A stretch of 6,895 nucleotides of DNA, taken from assembly GCA_026985685.1 (NCBI GenBank), contig JALSQA010000449.1:1-6895 (forward strand), given 5' to 3'. The position numbers were made by a program, and so were the translations under genes. The DNA is from Campylobacterales bacterium (lineage in GTDB: Bacteria; Campylobacterota; Campylobacteria; Campylobacterales; QNZT01). The notes beneath the pieces are model-generated. The model ran no database searches. It saw nothing but the letters and a program-made list of their open reading frames with translations, and was not told the origin of the DNA. Every line of letters starts with the position of its first letter. Positions within the stretch are counted from its first letter, which is position 1. Of the stretch, positions 1 through 5,600 are shown piece after piece.

Positions 1-92
1 AAACCAAAAGAGCTGAAGCTAAAGCAAAGAAAAAAGCAACAAGCAAAGCAAAAAAATCTTTGAAAAAAGTCAAAGCAAAAAAGAAAAAATAA
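1..92 (+). CDS. C-terminal tail of a Lys/Ala-rich protein (5' truncated)
   Basis: In the frame read from position 3, about 29 codons are open up to a TAA at 90-92. The peptide is highly basic: about half lysine, with six alanines and no acidic residue except one Glu, ending in four lysines. The other two forward frames hit stops within this stretch, and the stop is followed by a hairpin, which supports this being a gene end. Such tails occur on nucleic-acid-binding proteins (histone H1-like proteins, some topoisomerases, helicases and ribosomal proteins). The body of the protein lies outside the window, so no family can be assigned. Confidence 0.6.
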   Translation, partial: TKRAEAKAKKKATSKAKKSLKKVKAKKKK

Positions 93-101
93 CAAACCAA
101 C

Positions 102-130
102 TAGAAAAGAGAGTTTAACTCTCTTTTCTA
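102..130 (+). terminator. Hairpin terminator after the Lys/Ala-rich gene
   Basis: TAGAAAAGAGAG and CTCTCTTTTCTA form a perfect 12-bp stem around a 5-nt TTTAA loop, starting 9 nt after the TAA at 90-92. The 3' arm is pyrimidine-rich, but no U-tract follows (next bases CTACAATATT), so it is not a textbook rho-independent terminator. Because it is symmetrical it could act on either strand. It separates the upstream gene from the signalling gene beginning at 219. Confidence 0.65.
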
Positions 131-164
131 CTACAATATTCTATAAAAACTTTCCAAATCCCTT

Positions 165-195
165 TAAATTTTTTCATATATTCCGATTTTATAAG
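165..195 (+). promoter_or_regulatory. Candidate promoter of the PAS-GGDEF-EAL gene
   Basis: Two overlapping possibilities lie just upstream of the gene. TATAAG at 190-195 is a one-mismatch sigma-70 -10 box behind a T-rich stretch, the usual pattern in Campylobacterota. CCGATTTT at 183-190, preceded by TAAA at 165-168, resembles a flagellar sigma-28 promoter, but its spacing is about 2 nt shorter than the enterobacterial consensus (TAAAGTTT, 11 nt, GCCGATAA). The sequence cannot decide between them. Confidence 0.3.
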
Positions 196-204
196 ACATA
201 TAAC

Positions 205-211
205 TTAAGGA
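205..211 (+). promoter_or_regulatory. Ribosome binding site that selects the TTG start
   Basis: TTAAGGA ends 7 nt before the TTG at 219 but 16 nt before the first in-frame ATG at 228. The spacing favours TTG as the true initiation codon. Confidence 0.6.
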
Positions 212-218
212 TATTATT

Positions 219-3017
219 TTGAAAGATATGCCAATTATAGAGCCGGGGATTAGGTTAATTAACAAATTATCATTTAAATACAAAATCATATTTGTATTTT
301 CAATTGTATTTATTTTATTGACTTACCAATCAATTATCAATATTTCAAGATCAATTGATCAAACAAAAGTTTATGACAAACAGCTTATCTCACTCTCTTA
401 TACTTCAATAATTCAAGAACTCATTACAAAAATACAACTCCACAGAGGATTAGTAAACGGATATTTATCAGGAAAAAAATCATTTTTAAATAAGATAAAA
501 AACACAGAAAAAGATATCAATAAAAGCATAAAAAATCTTCAAAATAAAAATGCTAAAGAAACTTTAACACAAATCTATCCAAATTTACAATCTCTATTTT
601 TAAAAAATCTATCATCTAAAGACAAAGCAACTGTTATATTTAATAAACATACAAAAATCATAAATATATTAATCTCCAAAATACATAATTTTTCTCAAAA
701 AAACTCTTTTGGTATAAACAAAGATTTAATTCTTAATCAACTAGCAAAAATACTAACTGATCACCTACCTAAATTACAAGAAATTACAGGAAAACTAAGG
801 GGAATATCTGTTGGACTTTTCTCACAAAAATATTTAACAGATTACGAAAAAAGTACTATTCTTGAATTATATACACAAATCAAGATATTAGCTCACAGCC
901 CAATAGATAAAAATATACAAAAAAAGATACACAATCAATATCCAATAATTATAAAAGATAAAAAATTAATGCGTTATAGACTTAACAATATGCTCTTTGT
1001 CGTCAAAAATTATTTTTTTACTAAATATATCGATAACTTTAGCGGTGTACACTTTTTTCAACTTGCCACAGATACAATTGATAGCCAACAAAAACTTTAC
1101 AATACAATTGCCAATACATATAAAAATAGACTACAAAAACTACAACAAGATTTATCTATAAAAATCACATTAATTGCTATTTCGATTTTAGTGCTATTTA
1201 TGAGCTTTATTTATATTGCATCTTCATTTTATTATTCTATTCAAAGAAGTGTTAAAAAATTACAAAATGCATCAACACTTATAGCACAAGGAAAAACAGA
1301 TATACATCTTGAAGCAGATACGCAAGATGAGATAGGTCAAGCCTTACTTGCATTTAACCATATGAGTAAACAACTAGATAGAAATATTTCATTTTTAAAC
1401 AGCTATAAAAAAGCAATAGATAATGCAAGTATTGTCTCAAAAACAGATACAAAAGGTATTATCACTTATGTAAATGATACATTTTGTAAAATATCAGGAT
1501 ATACAAAAGAAGAACTTATAGGGAAACCTCACAATATAGTTCGTCATCCTGATGTTCCCAAACAAATTTTCAAACAGATGTGGGATAGTATTAAAAATGG
1601 ACAAACTTGGCATAATATTATTCCAAATAAAACAAAAATGGGGGATACATATATCGTTGATGCCTTGATTATGCCTATTTGTGACAATCATGGTAAAACA
1701 ATAGAATATATTGCTATTCGTCACGATGTTACTGAACTTGAAATGAAAAAAAAGCAGGTAGAAAAGGAGATGAGAAAACAAAAGATTGATCCTCTTACAA
1801 AACTAAAAAATCGTCTTGGGTTAATCGAAGATTTACCAAATATGAAAAAGCCGATTATGCTCTATCTAAACATAGACAACTTTGCACATCTTAATGATTT
1901 TTATGGTGCAGACATAGGAAACAGTGTATTAAGCTATGTTTCTACGCTATTGAAAACAAAGCTATCAAAACAAAAAATCAATATTTACCGTTTACAGTCT
2001 GATGAATTTTTACTTGTTTATGAAAAAGATGCTATCCAACAATCACCTCAAAAGCTCATATTTTCACTAATAGAATACATTGAACTAAAAACAAGTGAAA
2101 ACAAATCTCAAGATTGTATCAGTATCACATTGACAGGCAGTATCGCAACATATAAAGAATCTAATAACTATGAAGATCTGCTTTCATATGTCATACTTGC
2201 ACGAAAAGCAGCACAAAAAGAGTATAAAAAATATATTTCATACAGCACAAAACTTCATAATGGAGCAGATTATCAAAAAAATATAGAATGGATTAACAAA
2301 ATCAAAGATGCACTTAATGAAGATAGGATTGTAGCATTTTTTCAACCCATCATAGAAAACAAAAGTGACAAAATCCATAAATATGAAGCTCTTGTACGAA
2401 TGAAAGATATTGATGGGAAAATAGTATCTCCATACTTCTTTCTTGATATTGCAAAACAAGCCAAACTATATACAAAAATCACCAAAATAATGTTTGAAAA
2501 AACATTTTCTACATTTGAAGATAAACCAGAATATGAATTTTCCATCAACATCACAGAAGCTGATATCATAGATGAAGAGATTGCAAAATTTATCATTCAA
2601 AAAATTCAAAATTTTCCATATCCTAAAAATATAGTGCTAGAGATTACTGAATCTGAAGAGATTAAAGATTATGAGAAAGTAAATATATTTATTTCAAAAG
2701 CAAAAAAACTAGGTGCTAAAATTGCTATCGATGATTTTGGAAGTGGATACTCAAATTTTGAACATATTATCAAAATGGACGCAGATTTCATTAAGATAGA
2801 TGGTAGTCTTATCAAAAATATACAAACAGATCAAGAATCAAGGATCATTACTGAGGCTATTATCGCATTTTCTAAAAAGCTAGGAAGTAAAACTATAGTT
2901 GAATTTGTACATAACCAATCTGTTCAAGATATAGTAAAAGAGATTGGTGCAGATTATTCACAAGGTTTTCATCTTGGTGAACCTACACAAACTTTAGAAG
3001 AAGTAGCATTAGTTTAA
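219..3017 (+). CDS. Membrane HAMP-PAS(Aer-like)-GGDEF-EAL cyclic-di-GMP protein
   Basis: A 932-residue inner-membrane sensor predicted to hydrolyse cyclic-di-GMP. TM1 lies at about 23-42. A helical periplasmic domain (about 45-315) carries HRG (75-77) and LRG (193-195) motifs reminiscent of NIT-type nitrate/nitrite sensors. TM2 is at about 316-336 and HAMP at about 337-391. The PAS (about 400-508) has the Aer signature YVNDTF...PHNIVRHPD (437-445)...MW, which in Aer binds FAD and reports redox state or oxygen. A charged linker leads to a GGDEF domain starting at D524; its signature is QSDEF (593-597) and no RxxD inhibitory site is visible, so cyclase activity is doubtful. The EAL domain has E723 (YEALVR), N777, E808, D838/D839 (IDDFGSG), K859, E895 and Q915. 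The last three match RocR catalytic spacing exactly (K+36=E, +20=Q). Family membership is clear; ligand and activity are inferred. It converges on psd, with stop codons overlapping. Confidence 0.93.
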   Translation: MKDMPIIEPGIRLINKLSFKYKIIFVFSIVFILLTYQSIINISRSIDQTKVYDKQLISLSYTSIIQELITKIQLHRGLVNGYLSGKKSFLNKIKNTEKDINKSIKNLQNKNAKETLTQIYPNLQSLFLKNLSSKDKATVIFNKHTKIINILISKIHNFSQKNSFGINKDLILNQLAKILTDHLPKLQEITGKLRGISVGLFSQKYLTDYEKSTILELYTQIKILAHSPIDKNIQKKIHNQYPIIIKDKKLMRYRLNNMLFVVKNYFFTKYIDNFSGVHFFQLATDTIDSQQKLYNTIANTYKNRLQKLQQDLSIKITLIAISILVLFMSFIYIASSFYYSIQRSVKKLQNASTLIAQGKTDIHLEADTQDEIGQALLAFNHMSKQLDRNISFLNSYKKAIDNASIVSKTDTKGIITYVNDTFCKISGYTKEELIGKPHNIVRHPDVPKQIFKQMWDSIKNGQTWHNIIPNKTKMGDTYIVDALIMPICDNHGKTIEYIAIRHDVTELEMKKKQVEKEMRKQKIDPLTKLKNRLGLIEDLPNMKKPIMLYLNIDNFAHLNDFYGADIGNSVLSYVSTLLKTKLSKQKINIYRLQSDEFLLVYEKDAIQQSPQKLIFSLIEYIELKTSENKSQDCISITLTGSIATYKESNNYEDLLSYVILARKAAQKEYKKYISYSTKLHNGADYQKNIEWINKIKDALNEDRIVAFFQPIIENKSDKIHKYEALVRMKDIDGKIVSPYFFLDIAKQAKLYTKITKIMFEKTFSTFEDKPEYEFSINITEADIIDEEIAKFIIQKIQNFPYPKNIVLEITESEEIKDYEKVNIFISKAKKLGAKIAIDDFGSGYSNFEHIIKMDADFIKIDGSLIKNIQTDQESRIITEAIIAFSKKLGSKTIVEFVHNQSVQDIVKEIGADYSQGFHLGEPTQTLEEVALV

Positions 3018-3028
3018 CTTCTTCTAAA
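2993..3028. terminator. Inverted repeat across the convergent stop codons, possible bidirectional terminator
   Basis: TTTAGAAGAAGT (2993-3004) and ACTTCTTCTAAA (3017-3028) form a perfect 12-bp stem with a 12-nt loop. It contains the last codons of both the EAL gene and psd, whose stops overlap in TTAA (3014-3017). The position fits a shared terminator, but neither side has a U-tract, so rho-independent termination is only inferred. Confidence 0.5.
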
Positions 3029-3847
3029 AGCGACCACATCTCCAAATCGAACTTTTTTACCTTGTAAATTTTCTTCCAACTCAACAAATCCCTCTTCAAA
3101 AAGCATCACTACGGTTGAACCCATCATGAACATTCCAAGTTCTTCCCCACGTTTCAGGGTAACATTTTCATAATCATATACTTTAATCTCTCTTTTGTCG
3201 GTGTTTGTCTCTATACGTTTGTCAAAATTTAATGTCATCTTACCAACATTTAAAGCACCTACAAGAACTATAAAGAAAAGTCGATTGGCATTGTCTATAC
3301 ACTCTAAAATAACTCTCTCATTTTTGACAAATAGATTAGGAACAATATGCAGATATTTATCATTTACCGGATATAACAATCCAGGAACATGAACAGCACG
3401 TAAAACAGTCATATCCATAGGTACATGATATCGGTGATAATCTTTTGGTGAGAGATAAAAGTTGATATATTTTCCATTTTCTATTGGCTTTATCTCGGAT
3501 GGTTCAAATTTGTCTGTCAGTAATTCATAAACATCATATTCAAAGCCTTTAATCTGCAATGCTTTAGCTTCTTGCAAAACACCTTCCGCCGTCACCAATG
3601 AATCCGATGGAGAGATTATGGCGTTTGGATCTGTTGTGATATCACGTTCATACATCAACTTTCTTGTAAAGAGTGCATTTAGAGAAGGATAGTGATCTAT
3701 CTCTTCAAACGCACGTAAATCAACACCCATCAATTTCACATAACTATAATTTACGATCAACTGAAATGGTGAAGGGAATTTTGTCGATGCAAATTTTCCA
3801 AACAAGCGTGAGATAGTATTTGTCCAGGCTGCTTTGAACAGAGTCAC
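3014..3847 (-). CDS. psd: Phosphatidylserine decarboxylase proenzyme
   Basis: Converts phosphatidylserine to phosphatidylethanolamine at the inner membrane. The proenzyme (277 aa) cleaves itself at a Gly-Ser bond; the serine becomes the pyruvoyl cofactor at the start of the small alpha subunit. The cleavage motif is MGST with S244 as the predicted pyruvoyl serine; most family members have LGST. The other members of the Asp-His-Ser self-cleavage triad are visible: D82 in SPSD and H141 in DYHRYH (136-141), with H138 also conserved. Length is normal for the compact bacterial type. The GTG start overlaps the TGA of the upstream gene (GTGA, 3844-3847), and AAGGA (3854-3858) lies 6 nt before it, so translation is probably coupled to that gene. 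It is the last gene of a three-gene operon with an Fe-S scaffold-like protein and a helical protein, an unexpected partnership. The identification is firm. Confidence 0.95.
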   Translation of the reverse strand: MTLFKAAWTNTISRLFGKFASTKFPSPFQLIVNYSYVKLMGVDLRAFEEIDHYPSLNALFTRKLMYERDITTDPNAIISPSDSLVTAEGVLQEAKALQIKGFEYDVYELLTDKFEPSEIKPIENGKYINFYLSPKDYHRYHVPMDMTVLRAVHVPGLLYPVNDKYLHIVPNLFVKNERVILECIDNANRLFFIVLVGALNVGKMTLNFDKRIETNTDKREIKVYDYENVTLKRGEELGMFMMGSTVVMLFEEGFVELEENLQGKKVRFGDVVAFRRS

Positions 3848-4683
3848 GATTTTTCCTTCAAATGTGCCAATGCTTTACGCATCAGTTCTATATGGTAATT
3901 TTCTTGATAATTTATAAAATAGAAAAAATTACTAAGTTCTTCATGATTAACCATCTGGGCTAATTTCACACACTCTTCTTTTGCACCTTCCTCTTCTTTT
4001 ATACCATCTATCAAAAATTTTTCAAGATCATCAAACTTATAAACTTGCTCCATCATTGTACGAGGAATACTAAGTATCCCCATCTTTGCCATCATACGTG
4101 CAAAACTTTTGAGATGAAAATGAGACTCATAAATCAAATCTATAAATATTCCACACAAAAGTTTGGAATCAGTAAAAAAGTTAGCATAAGTATAAACTAA
4201 AATCAACTCATACTCTTTGTAACTCTCCTCAAACAAAAAAAGTGTCAAAGCATTTGTCTGTGTCTGATCAAGTTTATAATGTTCTAATTTTCTACTTTTA
4301 TCAAATGCAGTTATTGGTTCATTTTTTATATGTTTTTGTAAAAAATTTAATTTTTGTAAAAAATAATCTTCATCACTTTTAAATCTGGCAAACATGATAT
4401 CTTCATCATCAGGATATGATTCTCTCATCTTTTCAATCTGGACGATAAGTTTCCCAAAAAGTGTAGCATAATCCTCTGCCTGAAAATCAATCTCACCTTT
4501 ATCATAATCAAAACTAACACCCTCTTGTGCCAAAGAACCACCCAGCCATGTCAAATGGCGATACTCAATCATCGAAAAATCATACAAAATATCTGAGATT
4601 TCTTCATCCAAAATAGAGAAAGAACCAAATAAAATGGCTAACCATAGTTCATGTTTTTGTTGAAATAATTTACTTTTGCTCAT
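3844..4683 (-). CDS. Uncharacterised helical protein, possible ferritin-like di-iron fold
   Basis: A 279-residue soluble, almost wholly helical protein that I cannot place in a named family. Carboxylate/histidine motifs sit in predicted helices: ExxH at E40-H43 (IEYRH), a Glu-rich helix at 152-159, ESHFH at 186-190, a Glu-rich helix at 230-237 and ExxH at E261-H264 (QENYH). The last four helices (about 143-275) resemble the E / E-H / E / ExxH order of ferritin-like di-iron bundles, though the second motif is not a clean ExxH. Met and aromatic residues are plentiful and there is no signal peptide. The ATG at 4683 is chosen because GAGGA lies 11 nt before it; a GTG 18 nt upstream is in frame but has no ribosome site. 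It overlaps the scaffold gene by 14 nt and psd by 4 nt, so the three are almost certainly co-transcribed. Beside an Fe-S scaffold, iron binding is a reasonable inference but unproven. Confidence 0.8.
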   Translation of the reverse strand: MSKSKLFQQKHELWLAILFGSFSILDEEISDILYDFSMIEYRHLTWLGGSLAQEGVSFDYDKGEIDFQAEDYATLFGKLIVQIEKMRESYPDDEDIMFARFKSDEDYFLQKLNFLQKHIKNEPITAFDKSRKLEHYKLDQTQTNALTLFLFEESYKEYELILVYTYANFFTDSKLLCGIFIDLIYESHFHLKSFARMMAKMGILSIPRTMMEQVYKFDDLEKFLIDGIKEEEGAKEECVKLAQMVNHEELSNFFYFINYQENYHIELMRKALAHLKEKS

Positions 4684-5113
4684 CCGTGCTACAATCCTCA
4701 CTAATTATCAATGTATAAGAGTCTTCCTCTTTGCCACTTCTTCTATGATTTAAATTAACCAATGCCGCTAAAAAAGCTTTGGCAACCATCTCTCCACATG
4801 CCCTTTGACTTTCAGGGACATTTACAAGATTTGCTATAAACTCTTCTGCCACGCTTTCACCCTCTTGAATACTCTCACCCACAAGCATATCTGTAAAGAT
4901 AGAACCTGTTACGATTGTATCCATACAGCCAATAGCCATGAAGGTAATCTTTTCTATCACATCACCATCCAAAGAGAGATAAATTTCTACCATTTCATTA
5001 TTTTGTGGATTTTTCCCGATACCTTTTGCGTCTGGGTTTTCTATCTTTGCATAGTTACGAGGATGCATCATATGATCGATGTACTCGTCTTTTAGTGCTT
5101 CTAAATCTGCCAT
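4670..5113 (-). CDS. NifU/IscU-type iron-sulfur scaffold homologue, variant active site
   Basis: A 147-residue single-domain protein that aligns along its whole length with IscU/NifU N-terminal scaffolds, on which Fe-S clusters are built before transfer to apoproteins. Matching landmarks are HMMHPRNY (14-21), GIGKNP (31-36), IGCMD with C63, and RACGEMVAKAFLAAL with C106. The canonical ACGD motif is replaced by QNNE (37-40), so the first cluster Cys is Asn38 and its partner Asp is Glu40. The His before the third Cys is Ala105, and the LPPVK site recognised by the HscA chaperone is not visible (NVPES instead). One extra Cys (C141) lies near the C-terminus. Whether it assembles clusters normally is therefore uncertain; it may bind iron differently or serve another role. 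It is the first gene of the operon with the helical protein and psd. The ATG at 5113 has AAGGGA 4 nt upstream. Confidence 0.85.
   Translation of the reverse strand: MADLEALKDEYIDHMMHPRNYAKIENPDAKGIGKNPQNNEMVEIYLSLDGDVIEKITFMAIGCMDTIVTGSIFTDMLVGESIQEGESVAEEFIANLVNVPESQRACGEMVAKAFLAALVNLNHRRSGKEEDSYTLIISEDCSTDEQK
4695..4699 (-). promoter_or_regulatory. Ribosome binding site that selects the ATG at 4683
   Basis: GAGGA on the minus strand ends 11 nt before the ATG at 4683. The in-frame GTG at 4701 lies upstream of this site and has no purine-rich motif of its own, so the shorter protein is preferred. The site lies inside the end of the scaffold gene. Confidence 0.5.
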
Positions 5114-5141
5114 TTGATCCCTTTTTGTCGCAATTTTTTCG

Positions 5142-5150
5142 ATTCTAGCA
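5142..5150 (-). promoter_or_regulatory. Extended -10 promoter of the scaffold/helical protein/psd operon
   Basis: On the minus strand this reads TGCTAGAAT: an extended -10 (TGN plus TAGAAT, one mismatch to TATAAT). Transcription would start about 20 nt before the ATG at 5113. No good TTGACA-like -35 is present, only A/T-rich sequence, which is usual for Campylobacterota. Confidence 0.55.
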
Positions 5151-5179
5151 TATTTGCTTTTATTTTTATATCTCTTAGA

Positions 5180-5185
5180 TAAAAT
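5180..5185 (+). promoter_or_regulatory. -10 box of the YbgC-type thioesterase gene
   Basis: TAAAAT follows a T-rich tract (5154-5171) and precedes the ribosome site by 11 nt. TTGCTT at 5154-5159 could be a poor -35, though the 20-nt spacing is long. It lies back to back with the minus-strand operon promoter. Confidence 0.4.
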
Positions 5186-5196
5186 AGAAAAAATGA

Positions 5197-5202
5197 TTAA
5201 GG
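5197..5202 (+). promoter_or_regulatory. Ribosome binding site of the thioesterase gene
   Basis: TTAAGG ends 8 nt before the ATG at 5211. It fixes that start over the TTG (5154) and ATG (5193) further upstream in the same frame, which would add residues unlike the family N-terminus. Confidence 0.65.
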
Positions 5203-5210
5203 TTTTAACT

Positions 5211-5597
5211 ATGAAAATAAGAGTTTACTACAAAGATACAGACTGTGGAGGTATCGTTTACCATGCAAATTATCTCAACTTTTGTGAGATGGCACGTAGC
5301 GAACTCTTCTTTCAAAATGGTAAATCCCCTGCTATTGATGGTTGTCATTTTGCTATCAAACATATCGATGCAAACTTTGTCAAACCTGCTTTTTTAGGAG
5401 ATTTACTAGAAATCACCACCAAAATCAAAAAAATAAGACATACAAGTTTCATCCTCTTCCAGCAAATACACAAAGAAAAAAATCTCATCTTTGAGATGGA
5501 AATTACACTTGTGTTTTTATGTAAAGATGGAAAAATTCAAAAAATACCATCACAGACAAAAGAGTTTTTCAAACAGGTACTAGATCAAAGTACCTAG
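5211..5597 (+). CDS. ybgC: YbgC-family acyl-CoA thioesterase (hotdog fold)
   Basis: A 128-residue cytoplasmic enzyme of the 4-hydroxybenzoyl-CoA thioesterase/YbgC family, which hydrolyses acyl-CoA thioesters. The N-terminus carries the family signature YYKDTDCGGIVYHANYLNF: D11 corresponds to the catalytic aspartate, followed by GGIVYH and the long hotdog helix with EMAR. The rest matches the antiparallel sheet (EITTKIKKI..., FEMEITLVFL). Length is typical from the ATG at 5211, which also has the best ribosome site. In many Proteobacteria ybgC heads the tol-pal cluster; here it stands alone, divergent from the scaffold operon and convergent with a lipoprotein gene (3-nt gap). The family is secure; the physiological substrate cannot be read from sequence. 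Confidence 0.92.
   Translation: MKIRVYYKDTDCGGIVYHANYLNFCEMARSELFFQNGKSPAIDGCHFAIKHIDANFVKPAFLGDLLEITTKIKKIRHTSFILFQQIHKEKNLIFEMEITLVFLCKDGKIQKIPSQTKEFFKQVLDQST
5575..5595. terminator. Hairpin at the ybgC/lipoprotein convergent junction
   Basis: AGGTACT (5575-5581) and AGTACCT (5589-5595) form a perfect 7-bp stem with a 7-nt loop over the last codons of the thioesterase, 5 nt past the convergent lipoprotein stop. There is no U-tract on either strand, so a terminator role is a guess from position. Confidence 0.3.
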
Positions 5598-5600
5598 TAT

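Noticed and set aside
1494..1781. Open minus-strand frame of 95 codons
   Set aside because: It lies opposite the PAS and linker region, whose sense-strand motifs are clear. The peptide is Phe/Ile/Asn-rich with no ribosome site or family resemblance.
2238..2596. Two overlapping minus-strand open frames (73 and 84 codons)
   Set aside because: Both are antisense to the conserved GGDEF/EAL region; they are shadow frames typical of A+T-rich coding DNA.
2993..3028. Mobile-element end or attachment site
   Set aside because: The inverted repeat sits within two intact conserved genes, with no direct repeats or transposase nearby; it is better explained as a transcription-end structure.
3195..3392. 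Plus-strand open frame of 65 codons
   Set aside because: It is antisense to the conserved Psd core and has no supporting start signals.
4684..4701. GTG start adding six residues to the helical protein
   Set aside because: There is no ribosome site before 4701, whereas GAGGA lies between it and the ATG at 4683.
4805..5095. Plus-strand open frame of 96 codons rich in Cys and His
   Set aside because: It is antisense to the scaffold gene. The Cys/His richness comes from the complement of the sense codons, and the sense frame has a clear family match and ribosome site.
5154..5210. N-terminal extension of the thioesterase from a TTG or an upstream ATG
   Set aside because: The added residues are hydrophobic and not part of the YbgC family. 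TTAAGG at 5197-5202 points to the ATG at 5211, and the -10 box lies inside the extension.
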